This document shows positions 7,616 through 16,251 of a stretch of 64,000 bases of DNA, piece after piece. The stretch covers positions 124,001-188,000 of the forward strand of contig JAUEPE010000004.1 in assembly GCA_030403585.1 (NCBI GenBank), written 5' to 3'. A program made the position numbers and the translations under genes. The DNA is from Frankia sp. RB7. Its GTDB lineage: Bacteria; Pseudomonadota; Alphaproteobacteria; Rhizobiales; Xanthobacteraceae. Every line of letters begins with the position of its first letter. Within the stretch, counting starts at the first letter, position 1. The notes under the pieces were generated by a model. The model saw nothing but the letters and a program-made list of their open reading frames with translations. It searched no databases and was not told the DNA's origin.

Positions 7616-8805
7616 CAGACATCTTCATCGAGGGTGGCCAGACCCTGATCGGCTCCGAACTCGCCGAAACCTCCCTTGCAGTATCGGGAACCGACATCGC
7701 GCAGATCGATGCATCTCACGGCCGCGCGCGATTGGCGATCGATGCGCGCAACCTGCTGGTGCTGCCCGGCATCGTCGATCTGCACGGCGATGCCTTCGAG
7801 CGGCAGATGATGCCGCGCGCCGGCGTCGATTTCCCGATCGACGTCGCGCTCGCCGATACGGACCGCCAGGTCATCGGCAACGGCATCACCACAGTGTTTC
7901 ACGCCACGACCTGGTCGTGGGAGCCGGGTCTGCGCAGCGGCGACAATGCAAGGCGTCTGCTCGAGGCGATCGAGCGGCAGCGTCCGCAATTCGCCGCCGA
8001 CACCCGCTTCCATTTGCGGCACGAGACCTACAATCTCGACGCCGAGGCGGAGATTGGCCAGTGGCTCGCCGAGGGCCGTGTCGACCTGTTCGCCTTCAAC
8101 GACCATATGGACGGGGTCGTTGCCGACATCTCGAATCCGCGCAAGCGCAACCGCATGGTGGAGCGCACCGGCCTGTCGAGCGAGGATTTTGATAAACTCG
8201 TCACGCATATTGTCTCGCGCTCTGCCGACGTTCCGGCTTCGATCATCCGGCTCGCCGCGGCGGCACGCAGCGCCGAGGTGCGGATGCTCTCGCATGACGA
8301 TGCGTCCCCGGCGATGCGTCGGGAGTTTCGCAGCCTCGGCGTGACACTCGCCGAATTTCCGGTCAACGAGGAGACGGCGCGCGAAGCCGCAGATCATGGC
8401 GACGCCATCGTCTACGGCGCGCCGAACGTCGTGCGTGGCGGCAGCCACACCGGCTGGACCAAGGCCTCGGACATGATTGCGAAGGGCCTCTGCTCGGTGT
8501 TGGCATCCGACTATTACTATCCGGCGCCGCTGCTCGCTGCCTTCCGCCTTGCCGCAGACGGCGTGCTGCCGCTGACGGAGGCCTGGAAGCTGATCTCGTC
8601 GGCACCGGCCCAAGCCACAGGCCTGACCGATCGCGGTACGCTCGCCGCAGGCCATCGCGCCGACATCCTGCTGGTCGACAACAGCGCGCCGCTGCGACCG
8701 CGGCTGGTCGCGGTGATCGCCGCCGGCAAGCTCGTGCATCTCACCGATGCCATGCGGCTGCACGTCGCGGCGGCGACGCCGCACGGGACTGTCGTCGCGG
8801 CATAA
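7612..8805 (+). CDS. phnM: PhnM, ribose 1-triphosphonate diphosphatase
   Basis: PhnM (397 aa) is an amidohydrolase-fold metalloenzyme that removes pyrophosphate from alpha-D-ribose-1-methylphosphonate-5-triphosphate in the C-P lyase pathway. Visible metal-site motifs are [14 protein letters not shown] (HxD-like, residues about 49-62), [17 protein letters not shown]-like [18 protein letters not shown] and the late [12 protein letters not shown]. The GTG at 7612 overlaps the upstream stop, indicating coupling. The length matches the family (about 380-400). A DUF1045 gene follows after 18 nt. Confidence 0.93.
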   Translation: MTDIFIEGGQTLIGSELAETSLAVSGTDIAQIDASHGRARLAIDARNLLVLPGIVDLHGDAFERQMMPRAGVDFPIDVALADTDRQVIGNGITTVFHATTWSWEPGLRSGDNARRLLEAIERQRPQFAADTRFHLRHETYNLDAEAEIGQWLAEGRVDLFAFNDHMDGVVADISNPRKRNRMVERTGLSSEDFDKLVTHIVSRSADVPASIIRLAAAARSAEVRMLSHDDASPAMRREFRSLGVTLAEFPVNEETAREAADHGDAIVYGAPNVVRGGSHTGWTKASDMIAKGLCSVLASDYYYPAPLLAAFRLAADGVLPLTEAWKLISSAPAQATGLTDRGTLAAGHRADILLVDNSAPLRPRLVAVIAAGKLVHLTDAMRLHVAAATPHGTVVAA

Positions 8806-8823
8806 ATTGGTTATTCTCCGGCA

Positions 8824-9522
8824 ATGACAGATTTTCCCCGCTACGCGATCTATTTTGCCGCCGGCGCCGACAATGCGCTCTCTCGATTTGGCGCCGTGTT
8901 GCTTGGCTATGATGCCTATACCGGCGACGAGGTTTCGTTTCCGCAAGGCATCCTGCATTTCGTGCCGGATTGGCGAGACATCACCGCTGATCCCCGCAAA
9001 TACGGCTTTCACGGCACGCTGAAGGCACCGATGGCGCTGGCATCAGGCAAGACCGAGGCCGAGTTCAAGGCTGCCTGCGCGACATTTGCCAGCAAGCCGC
9101 GGTCGATTCCGGTGATCCGCCCTGTGGTCGATGCCATCAGCGGCTTCATCGCCGTCATTCCGGCTGAGCCGGTCGACGCGCTCCGGCAACTGGCGGCCGA
9201 TTGCGTCCGCGATTTCGATTCATTTCGTCCGCCGCTGACGGCGGAAGACCGCGCGCGGCGAAAACCCGAAAAGCTCAGCGAGCGGCAGCGCGATTATCTC
9301 GACCGCTGGGGCTATCCTTACGTCATGGAAGAATTCCGCTTCCACATGACGCTGACGGGACGGCTGGATGCGGAGCGACGTGGGCCGATTCTGGAGATGT
9401 TGCGGGCGAGGTTCTCGACGTTGAAACTCGCGACGCTCTCGATAGATCGTGTCACGCTGTTCACGCAAGATGATGCCCAGGCGAGGTTTCGCATCGTCGG
9501 CGAGTGGAGGCTGGCGAGATAG
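8824..9522 (+). CDS. DUF1045 phosphonate-operon protein with 2H phosphoesterase motifs
   Basis: This 232-aa cytoplasmic protein belongs to the DUF1045 family found in phn operons. Two H-x-T motifs, FHGTLKAP (about residue 60) and FHMTLTG (about residue 176), are spaced as in the 2H phosphoesterase/ligT fold, so it may act on 2',3'- or 1,2-cyclic phosphates. The final C-P lyase step yields ribose 1,2-cyclic phosphate 5-phosphate, normally opened by PhnP. A role in handling that product is an attractive inference, not shown. It is the last gene of the rightward operon and is followed by an intergenic palindrome. Confidence 0.8.
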   Translation: MTDFPRYAIYFAAGADNALSRFGAVLLGYDAYTGDEVSFPQGILHFVPDWRDITADPRKYGFHGTLKAPMALASGKTEAEFKAACATFASKPRSIPVIRPVVDAISGFIAVIPAEPVDALRQLAADCVRDFDSFRPPLTAEDRARRKPEKLSERQRDYLDRWGYPYVMEEFRFHMTLTGRLDAERRGPILEMLRARFSTLKLATLSIDRVTLFTQDDAQARFRIVGEWRLAR

Positions 9523-9538
9523 CTTCGACAAACTCGGT

Positions 9539-9650
9539 CATTGCGAGCGAAGCGAAGCAATCCAGACTTCTTCCGCGGGAACACTCTGGATTGCTTCGTC
9601 GCCAGCGCAAAGTTGCTTCGCAATTTTGTCGCGGGCTCCTCGCAACGACG
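9539..9650. repeat. Intergenic palindrome of the GAAGCAATCCAGA type
   Basis: CGAAGCAATCCAGA (9553-9566) and its exact inverse TCTGGATTGCTTCG (9585-9598) enclose 18 nt. It is preceded by CATTGCGAGCGAAG and followed by a second imperfect copy with TTGCTTCGCAA and CTCCTCGCAACGAC. Such units are widespread in Bradyrhizobium and related genomes. This one separates convergent genes and could end transcription from both sides. Confidence 0.75.
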
Positions 9651-9660
9651 GCGGAGAGAC

Positions 9661-10599
9661 CTACTTCCCCCAGCGCAACGCCAGCGCGTTACGCTCCTTG
9701 GCCAATTCCAGCAAGCCCGCCCGCGTCGCCGGATGCAACGGCTGTAGCGGATGGCGGACGGTGTCCGACTTGATCACACCGCCGGCCTGCATCATCGCCT
9801 TGCAGGCGATCAGGCCGCATTGGCGATTCTCGTAGTTGATCAGCGGCAGCCAGCGTTCATAGGCGGCCTTTGCCTTCTCTCGATCGCCTGCGAAATAGGG
9901 ATCGATGATCTGGCGGATGCCGTCGGGATAGCCGCCGCCGGTCATCGCGCCGGTCGCGCCCGCATCGAGATCGGCGAGCAGCGTGATCGCCTCCTCGCCG
10001 TCCCAGGGACCCTCGATATCCTTGCCGCCGGATTCGATCAGGCTGCGCAGTTTTGACGCCGCGCCTGCGATCTCGATCTTGAAATAGCGGATATTGCCGA
10101 AGTCGCGCGCCAGCCGCGCCAGCAGCTCGACCGAGAGCGGCGTGCCCGCCACCGGCGCATCCTGGATCATGATCGGGATGTTGATCGCACCCGAGAGCAC
10201 CTTGAAGAACTCGACGACGCCCTTCTCCGGCACCCGGAAGGTGGCGCCGTGATAGGGCGGCATGACCATCACCATGGCCGCACCGGCGGCCTCGGCCTGC
10301 TGGCTCCGCGCCGCACACACGGCCGAGCTGAAATGCGTGGTGGTGACGATCACGGGCACGCGGCCCGCGACATGCTCCAGCACCGCATGCATCACGGTCT
10401 CGCGCTCGGAATCGGTCAGCACGAACTGCTCGGAGAAATTCGCGAGAATGCAGAGGCCGTGCGAGCCGGCGTCGATCATGAAATCGATGCAGCGGCGCTG
10501 GCCGTCGAGATCGAGCTCACCGCGCTCGTCGAAGATGGTGGGCGCGACCGGGAAAACGCCGCGATAAGGACGCTGGGCGTTGTGTGGGGTGATCGGCAT
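9661..10599 (-). CDS. DapA-family aldolase/dehydratase, substrate unknown
   Basis: This 312-aa protein belongs to the N-acetylneuraminate lyase/dihydrodipicolinate synthase superfamily, TIM-barrel enzymes that use a Schiff-base lysine. The lysine is in YFKIEIAG (about residue 175), preceded by IPIMIQDAPVAGTPL where classical DapA has the YNVP-type tyrosine. The usual GTTGE loop is replaced by ILANFSEQF, so it is not a housekeeping DapA. The pattern suggests a sugar-acid dehydratase or aldolase. GGGAG lies 9 nt before the ATG. A LacI-type palindrome at 10654-10669 sits upstream and supports a catabolic, repressed role. Confidence 0.75.
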   Translation of the reverse strand: MPITPHNAQRPYRGVFPVAPTIFDERGELDLDGQRRCIDFMIDAGSHGLCILANFSEQFVLTDSERETVMHAVLEHVAGRVPVIVTTTHFSSAVCAARSQQAEAAGAAMVMVMPPYHGATFRVPEKGVVEFFKVLSGAINIPIMIQDAPVAGTPLSVELLARLARDFGNIRYFKIEIAGAASKLRSLIESGGKDIEGPWDGEEAITLLADLDAGATGAMTGGGYPDGIRQIIDPYFAGDREKAKAAYERWLPLINYENRQCGLIACKAMMQAGGVIKSDTVRHPLQPLHPATRAGLLELAKERNALALRWGK

Positions 10600-10653
10600 C
10601 GAAATTATCTCCCTGTATTCCTGCCCGTAGTTTTGAGGCGCCCGCGTTGGCGC

Positions 10654-10669
10654 ATGGTACCGCTACCAT
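10654..10669. promoter_or_regulatory. Candidate LacI-type operator upstream of the DapA-like gene
   Basis: ATGGTA-CCGC-TACCAT is a perfect 6-bp inverted repeat with a central CG-containing spacer, the form of many LacI/GalR-family operators in rhizobia. It lies 55 nt upstream of the start at 10599. No LacI-type gene is in the window, so the regulator would act from elsewhere. Confidence 0.4.
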
Positions 10670-10732
10670 CTACAGCGCGCACGCAGGCACGGCAATGCCG
10701 ATCCACTCGCCGTTGGAACAGGGGATGGAGGC

Positions 10733-12814
10733 CTAAGCGGTCTTCACCGCGCCAAGGAAGCCCTCGACCGCGACGCGGAGACGGTCGGCGTCGGCCGACA
10801 TCTTGGTCACGGACTGGGACAGCACCGAACCGGCATTGCCGGTCTCCTGATTGAGCTTGGCGACGCTGCCGATGGTATCGGTGACCTCGCGGGTGCCCTG
10901 GGCGGCATGCTGGAAGTTGCGCGAGATTTCGGTGGTGGCCGCGCGCTGCTGTTCGACGGCGGCGGCAATCGCGGTCATCTTCTCGTCGATGCCGCTGATG
11001 GCACCGCCGATCGAGCGGATGGCGGCGACCGCCTGCCCGGTCGCACCCTGGATCTCCTCGACCTGACGCGAGATTTCCTCGGTCGCGGTCGCGGTTTGCG
11101 CCGCGAGGCTCTTGACCTCGCCGGCAACCACGGCAAAGCCGCGGCCGGCCTCGCCAGCGCGGGCCGCCTCGATGGTCGCATTCAAGGCGAGCAGATTGGT
11201 CTGGCCCGCGATGGCGTGAATCATCTTCACGACGTCACTGATGCGGCCCGCGGTCTGGTCGAGGATCTCGACGGTGGCATTGGTCTGCTCCACCTGCGAC
11301 ACCGCTTCGCGCGCATCGCGTGCGCTGGACTGCACCTGCGCGGAGATCTCGCCGACAGAAGCCGAGAGTTCCTCGGTCGCAGCCGCAATGCTTTCGAGAT
11401 TGTTGGTGGCCTGCTCGGCGGCGGAGGAGACCGCTGCCGTCTGGCTGCTCGATTCCGACACCAGCGTGCGCACATCTGTCGCGGTGGCATCGAGTTCCCT
11501 GGCCGACGCGGCGACGCTGTGGATCACCGCCTGCACGGTGTCGTCGAAGCTGCGGCATGCGTCGTCGACGGTACCGGAACGGGCGAGCTGCAGCGCCTGC
11601 TGCGATTGCCGTTCCTGGCCCAGACGTTCCGCGGTCGCCGCACTCTCGCGCAGGCTTTCGAGCGCGGCGGCCATGGTGCCGAACTCGTCGGGATATTTGG
11701 ACTGCGGGACGGGCGTCGCGTAGTCGCGGGCACTGATCCGGGCGATGGCGTCGAGAATGGCGCGGACCGGGCGCATCAGGCGATTGCGGACGACGTAAAC
11801 GCCGGTGAGCGTCACGGCGAGCGCGATCAGGAACGTGAGCGACTGGATCACGAGATTGGTCAGCGCCTTCGCCTGCACCGTCTCGGCGCGCGCGATCGAC
11901 TGGTCGAGCGCCTTGGTCGCGACCGCAACGATCAGCGGGAACGGCGATTGGCACAGCGTATTCCATTCCGAAGCCGGCATCGCCGGCTTGCCGCTGCCGT
12001 CAAAGTTCTTGGTGAGATCGCCGATCTGCTTGAGAACGCCGTCGGTCTTGGCCTTCGCGTCCTTGGCCGCGGTGACCAGTTCCGCCGTCACGTCGGGCGC
12101 GGCCAGCAACTCGGCCATGCCGGACCAGCCTGAGGCAATGGTGCCGTCCCATTGCGCCAGCGACCGCTTCTGGGTGTCGTCGAGCGGCTTGCTGCTGTTG
12201 ACGTTCGAACGCAACACCGAGCAATGGATTCCATAGCGGTCGCGCACCTGCCAGGCGAAGCGGCGGACCTGGATCATGCGGGCGATGAAGGGATCGTTCA
12301 TCCAGGCGCGGTTCGACACCGCGGTGGAGGCGAGATTGGCGGTGTCGATGACCCTGGTGACGGCATCGTACCAGGAATTGGTCCGTTCGATCTTGCGCTC
12401 GGCGCGCGGCCGCTTGGCCTCGTCATAAAACAATTGGAACTGCGGCGCGGCTTCACTCCAGCGCTGCTTCAGCGTGCTTGCAAGCTCGTCGCGGCGAGCG
12501 AAATCGACGGTTGCGAGCGCAGCGCCGACGCCTTCATAACCGCCCTGCTCGGCCTTCTCGGCTTCGGCGAGTTTTGTCCGCGGATCGTCGTCGCCGAGGA
12601 TCGCACTCTGGGCATCGCCGCGATTGTTGCGCAGCGCGAGCACACCATGGAAGATCGCCTTGTCGGCGGCGGCAAGCCGCGCGGTTTCGAGACTATCGCT
12701 ATAGCGGCCGAAGGCCCCGAACATCTGGATCGCGGTGGAGGCCAATGCGCCGGCCGCCAGCAGGGCCATCAGGGTCAGGAGAAGCGAGCTTACCGATTTC
12801 TTAAACATTGCCAT
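10733..12814 (-). CDS. Methyl-accepting chemotaxis protein
   Basis: This transmembrane chemoreceptor (about 693 aa) has a first membrane span near residues 6-28 ([19 protein letters not shown]), a large periplasmic sensor of about 280 residues without a recognised fold, a second span near 310-335 ([14 protein letters not shown]), a HAMP domain ([23 protein letters not shown]) and a cytoplasmic signalling helix bundle. The bundle's hairpin tip contains [20 protein letters not shown] and [12 protein letters not shown]. The ligand cannot be inferred. I chose the ATG at 12814 ([10 protein letters not shown]); upstream in-frame codons would add an unlikely 34-residue non-hydrophobic leader. It stands alone, with no che genes nearby. 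Confidence 0.9.
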   Translation of the reverse strand: MAMFKKSVSSLLLTLMALLAAGALASTAIQMFGAFGRYSDSLETARLAAADKAIFHGVLALRNNRGDAQSAILGDDDPRTKLAEAEKAEQGGYEGVGAALATVDFARRDELASTLKQRWSEAAPQFQLFYDEAKRPRAERKIERTNSWYDAVTRVIDTANLASTAVSNRAWMNDPFIARMIQVRRFAWQVRDRYGIHCSVLRSNVNSSKPLDDTQKRSLAQWDGTIASGWSGMAELLAAPDVTAELVTAAKDAKAKTDGVLKQIGDLTKNFDGSGKPAMPASEWNTLCQSPFPLIVAVATKALDQSIARAETVQAKALTNLVIQSLTFLIALAVTLTGVYVVRNRLMRPVRAILDAIARISARDYATPVPQSKYPDEFGTMAAALESLRESAATAERLGQERQSQQALQLARSGTVDDACRSFDDTVQAVIHSVAASARELDATATDVRTLVSESSSQTAAVSSAAEQATNNLESIAAATEELSASVGEISAQVQSSARDAREAVSQVEQTNATVEILDQTAGRISDVVKMIHAIAGQTNLLALNATIEAARAGEAGRGFAVVAGEVKSLAAQTATATEEISRQVEEIQGATGQAVAAIRSIGGAISGIDEKMTAIAAAVEQQRAATTEISRNFQHAAQGTREVTDTIGSVAKLNQETGNAGSVLSQSVTKMSADADRLRVAVEGFLGAVKTA

Positions 12815-12937
12815 GGAGGTCAGGGGCCTACTCTGCAAGAGAGGCCACCTTGCACCGCGACATGCCAATGTTCCGTTAAGGTTTGAGTCAAATGCCGGGA
12901 GTTCCCGACTTGCCAAACCTTTAAGCAGGCCCCGGCG

Positions 12938-13708
12938 TCACGAAACCTTCGTGAAATCCGGCGGGCGGCGCTCGGCAAAGGCGGTGAACGCCTCGCGCGC
13001 CTCGGCCGTGCGCAGACGCTGGGCGAACTGCTCGCCCTCGGCCAACATCTGCGCAACCAGCATCTCGCCATTGCGCATCAGCTTCTTGGTCGCGGTGAGT
13101 GCACCGGCCGGCTGGCGGGCAAGACGTTGGGCGAGCGCCAGCGCCTCGGCGTCGAGCTTGTCGAGCGGCACCACGCGGTTGGCGATGCCCCATTCCAGCG
13201 CAGCTTTGGCCGGCACGGTCTCGCCGAGCGCAAACATCTCATAGGCGCGGGCATAGCCGATGCGCGCCGGCATCAGCAGGCTCGACGCGGCCTCCGGCAC
13301 CAGCGCGAGGCTGACGAATGGCGTCGACAATTGGGTGTTTTCCGCAAGCACGACGAGGTCGCAATGCATGAGCATCGTGGTACCGACGCCGACGGCGCGA
13401 CCCTGCACGGCTGCGACCAGCGGCCGCGTGCAGCGCGCCAGCGACTGGATGAAGCGGCCGACATTGCGGCTGCCTTCTGACTTGCCTGATGCGACAGCCG
13501 CAAACTCGCCGACATCATTGCCGGCGGTGAACATGTCGCCCTCGCCGCGAATCAGCAGCACGCGCACGGACGTGTCGAACTCGGCGGATTCGATGGTGTC
13601 GGCAAGCTTGCCGTACATCGCATCCGTCAGCGCGTTCTTCTTGTCGGGGCGCGCCAGGGTCAGCGTGAGAATTCCGTTGTTGCTCTCAACTCGCACATGC
13701 TCGGTCAT
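12938..13708 (-). CDS. Enoyl-CoA hydratase/isomerase family protein
   Basis: This 256-aa crotonase-fold enzyme acts on acyl-CoA thioesters. The CoA-binding and oxyanion-hole region reads LARPDKKNALTDAMY early on, then GNDVGEF and GRAVGVGTTMLMHCDLV (about 105-121). A conserved catalytic-type glutamate is in LALVPEAASSLL (about 140). Only one of the two hydratase glutamates is clear, so isomerase or other crotonase chemistry is possible. It lies 12 nt downstream of a MarR regulator gene on the same strand and is probably its main target, which suggests degradation of a specific aromatic or fatty acid. Confidence 0.85.
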   Translation of the reverse strand: MTEHVRVESNNGILTLTLARPDKKNALTDAMYGKLADTIESAEFDTSVRVLLIRGEGDMFTAGNDVGEFAAVASGKSEGSRNVGRFIQSLARCTRPLVAAVQGRAVGVGTTMLMHCDLVVLAENTQLSTPFVSLALVPEAASSLLMPARIGYARAYEMFALGETVPAKAALEWGIANRVVPLDKLDAEALALAQRLARQPAGALTATKKLMRNGEMLVAQMLAEGEQFAQRLRTAEAREAFTAFAERRPPDFTKVS

Positions 13709-13720
13709 TTGTCTCTCCTC

Positions 13721-14194
13721 TTAGTCCTCTAAATCTCTCGTTAGCTCTCTTGTCAGGTCCCTTGGAAACTTGTCCTGAATGCTCGTCAGCCAGCGCGCGA
13801 CAATGTCGATCTCTGCGCCGGTAAATCCTTCCGTCAGCGCCGCATTGACTGCGGCTGCATCGGTCTTCGCCTGTGCCAACACAGTGCAGCCCTTCGGCGT
13901 CAGCCACACGCGCCAGACGCGCCCATCCTCGCGGTCGGCCCGCCGCTCAACCAGTTTTGCCGCAGCGCTGCGATCGACGAGGCCGGAAATCCCGGCCGGG
14001 CCGAGATCAAGTGCAGCACCGGCCTCGCCCATCAAAACACCGTCCTGCTTGCCGAGGATGAACAACAGCCCCGCCTGCGCCGGCGTCACTTCGCTCGCGG
14101 GCTGGGCCGCCATCCAGCGCTGCAGGCGACGCTGCGCGACGTTCAGCAGATAGATCAGCCGATGATGCTTCGCCTCAGGCGATTTATTTCGCAT
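13721..14194 (-). CDS. MarR-family regulator, probably translated from a leaderless mRNA
   Basis: This 157-aa winged-helix regulator begins MRNKSPEAKHHR. The DNA-binding part includes VTPAQAGLLFILGKQDG, AGISGLVDRSAAAKLVERR (recognition helix) and the wing ADREDGRVWRVWLT. An upstream frame extension is rejected because the promoter TTGACA-N17-TATATC ends 7 nt before this ATG, placing the likely transcription start on the A of the start codon. A perfect TTCGCATGCGAA palindrome overlaps the ATG, consistent with autorepression. The enoyl-CoA hydratase follows after 12 nt; the effector may be its CoA-ester substrate. Confidence 0.85.
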   Translation of the reverse strand: MRNKSPEAKHHRLIYLLNVAQRRLQRWMAAQPASEVTPAQAGLLFILGKQDGVLMGEAGAALDLGPAGISGLVDRSAAAKLVERRADREDGRVWRVWLTPKGCTVLAQAKTDAAAVNAALTEGFTGAEIDIVARWLTSIQDKFPRDLTRELTRDLED

Positions 14195-14229
14195 GCGAAG
14201 GATATAAACGCACGCCAGCCGATTGTCAA
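14188..14229 (-). promoter_or_regulatory. Sigma-70 promoter and operator of the MarR-enoyl-CoA hydratase operon
   Basis: On the minus strand a consensus TTGACA (14229-14224) is followed after 17 nt by TATATC (14206-14201). TTCGCATGCGAA (14199-14188), a perfect 12-bp palindrome, spans the expected start point and contains the MarR ATG at 14194-14192. This is a near-ideal vegetative promoter with a repressor site on +1. Confidence 0.8.
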
Positions 14230-14241
14230 AACCTGCAGCTG

Positions 14242-14904
14242 CTATCGACTCGAGGCCCCGCGACAGCCGTCGAGCAGAATTGCAGCGCATACCTGTGCCC
14301 GCCTCTCTATCTCCTCGCGCGAGGGCAGTGTCAGGCTTGCGTAGATCGCCGCGCGCTGAGGCGCTGACACCATCATGCCAATCATCATTCCGGCGGCTTC
14401 GTCGACGTTATCGAGTACAACGCGCTTCCTCTTGACCTGATCGCGGAGCCAGCCGGCGAGCGCCGCCGCGGTACGGGCGATGCCATCTCTGTAAAAATTC
14501 GTCGCGAGGTCGGGGAACGTGGCCGATTGCTGCAGCACCATGCGCTGCAGTGCCACGACTTCCGGATCGAGCGCGAGATCGGCACAGGCGACAAGCACGG
14601 CGGCCAGACTGGTTGCGATGTCGGCCTGATTGTTGGCCTGCAGATTGACGTCGGAGAGCAACCGGTCGAGCCGGTCAGCGCACATCGCCTCGAACAGCGC
14701 CGCCTTGCCTGGAAAAAGCCGATAGAGAGTCTTGGTGGAGATACCGGCGCCGCGCGCCAGTTCCTCGGTGCTGGTTGCTGCGTAGCCATCGACGGCGAAG
14801 GCGTGCCGTGCCGACTCGATGACGATTCGCTTCGTCTCCTCGTCGCCGCGCACCGGCGGCCGTCCGCGCGGACGGCTCTTACTTTCCGATTTTGCCTGAG
14901 CCAT
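14242..14904 (-). CDS. TetR-family regulator divergent from EmrAB
   Basis: This 220-aa repressor has a basic N-terminus (SKSRPRGRPPVRGDEETK), a TetR helix-turn-helix (YAATSTEELARGAGISTKTLYRLFPGK, residues about 41-67), and a helical ligand domain ending with a tetracyclin-repressor-like C-terminal segment. It is divergent from the emrA/emrB efflux genes, with about 90 nt between starts, and so probably represses them in response to a toxic compound. Candidate operators are the inverted repeats at 14912-14927 and 14959-14976. Confidence 0.88.
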   Translation of the reverse strand: MAQAKSESKSRPRGRPPVRGDEETKRIVIESARHAFAVDGYAATSTEELARGAGISTKTLYRLFPGKAALFEAMCADRLDRLLSDVNLQANNQADIATSLAAVLVACADLALDPEVVALQRMVLQQSATFPDLATNFYRDGIARTAAALAGWLRDQVKRKRVVLDNVDEAAGMMIGMMVSAPQRAAIYASLTLPSREEIERRAQVCAAILLDGCRGASSR

Positions 14905-14911
14905 GTTTTTA

Positions 14912-14976
14912 AATGATGCCTGTCATTCCATTGACTATCCCGAAGCTAGTCCTATTTTGGAAATTATCAAGTTTCC
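14912..14976 (+). promoter_or_regulatory. emrAB promoter with candidate TetR operators
   Basis: TTGACT (14931-14936), a 16-nt spacer and TATTTT (14953-14958) form a plausible promoter. An inverted repeat AATGA-N6-TCATT (14912-14927) flanks the -35, and GGAAA-N8-TTTCC (14959-14976) lies directly after the -10. Either could be the site for the divergent TetR protein; which one is used cannot be decided from the sequence. Confidence 0.55.
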
Positions 14977-14994
14977 TAATTCAGGGAGCCGGCT

Positions 14995-16251
14995 ATGACC
15001 GTGCACACCACCCCGTCCAAGACTGAGCCCAATGTGGTTCCAACACCCGCGCCGGAAGGCGTCCTGACTGCTCCGCCGTCCCCGGTGCGTCGTCAAAAGC
15101 TGAGCTTTCGCAAGCTGTTGCTTGCTGGTGCGGCGGTCGCGGCCCTCGCCGGCGCCGGCTGGTATGGCTACGATTATTGGACCGTCGGCCGCTTCCTCGT
15201 CTCCACCGATGACGCCTATGTGAAGGCCGACAACACCACCATCGCGCCGAAGGTCAGTGGCTATCTCGACCGGGTCGTGGTCGGCGATAACGAGCATGTG
15301 AAGGCCGGCCAGGTGCTGGCCCGGATCGACGACCGCGACTTCCGCGTCGCGCTCGACCAGGCCAAGGCCGATGTCGCCGCCGCGAAGGCGACGATCACAA
15401 GCAAGCAGGCACAGCTCGAGGTTCAGGACGCGGTGATCGCCGCAGCCAAGGCGACCGTCGACGTCGACACTGCCGCAAAAACCTTCGCGCAGCAGGAGAA
15501 CAAGCGCTACACCGATCTTGCCGCGACCGGCTATGGCAGCGTGCAAAACGCGCAGCAGGCACAGTCGCGCAATGCCGGCGCCGAGGCAGCTATTCAGCGC
15601 GACACCGCCAATCTCGCTTCCGCCCTCAAGCAGGTCGAGCTCCTGAAGGCCGAGATCGCGCAAGCCAACGCAGCCGCCGCCCGCGCCGCCGCGCTTCAGC
15701 ATCAAGCCGAGCTCAATCTCGGCTACACCACGATCGTCTCCCCGATCGACGGCGTCATCGGCAATCGCACCCTGCGCGTCGGCCAATATGTGCAGGCCGG
15801 CACGCAGCTGATGTCGATCGTGCCAGCCGAAGGCGCCTATGTGGTGGCCAATTTCAAGGAGACCCAGCTCACCCATGTCCGCGCCGGACAGCGGGTCGAG
15901 ATCGAGGTCGATACGTTCCCGGGTCAGGTGGTGCACGGTCACGTCGATTCCATCGCGCCGGCCAGCGGCCAGGAGTTCGCCCTGCTGCCGCCGGACAACG
16001 CCACCGGCAATTTCACCAAGATCGTGCAGCGCATCCCCGTGAAGATCGTGCTGGATGCCGAAACGCAGCCTGCGATCGAGCTGCGGCCCGGCATGTCCGT
16101 GATCCCGACGATCGCAACCCGTTCAGCGCCGACCGCGCAAGCGGCAACGACGCCCCAAGCAACATCTAAGGCGAAGCTTGTTTCCGGAGGGTCGTGCCAT
16201 GTCAAACAGCCTCTCAATCTCGACGCCCGCAACATCGGCCGCGACGCCTGA
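14995..16251 (+). CDS. emrA: HlyD/EmrA-family membrane fusion protein
   Basis: This 418-aa periplasmic adaptor of a drug-efflux pump has a proline-rich cytoplasmic N-terminus, one membrane anchor (LLLAGAAVAALAGAGWYGYDYW, about 41-62), a biotinyl-lipoyl-like segment split around a long alpha-hairpin (STDDAYVKADNTTIAPKVSG and LNLGYTTIVSPIDGVIG), and a beta-barrel (VVANFKETQLTHVRAGQRVE). It links the inner-membrane MFS pump to an outer-membrane channel. Its 3' end overlaps the emrB start by 53 nt, giving tight coupling. A TetR gene is divergent upstream. Confidence 0.92.
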   Translation: MTVHTTPSKTEPNVVPTPAPEGVLTAPPSPVRRQKLSFRKLLLAGAAVAALAGAGWYGYDYWTVGRFLVSTDDAYVKADNTTIAPKVSGYLDRVVVGDNEHVKAGQVLARIDDRDFRVALDQAKADVAAAKATITSKQAQLEVQDAVIAAAKATVDVDTAAKTFAQQENKRYTDLAATGYGSVQNAQQAQSRNAGAEAAIQRDTANLASALKQVELLKAEIAQANAAAARAAALQHQAELNLGYTTIVSPIDGVIGNRTLRVGQYVQAGTQLMSIVPAEGAYVVANFKETQLTHVRAGQRVEIEVDTFPGQVVHGHVDSIAPASGQEFALLPPDNATGNFTKIVQRIPVKIVLDAETQPAIELRPGMSVIPTIATRSAPTAQAATTPQATSKAKLVSGGSCHVKQPLNLDARNIGRDA

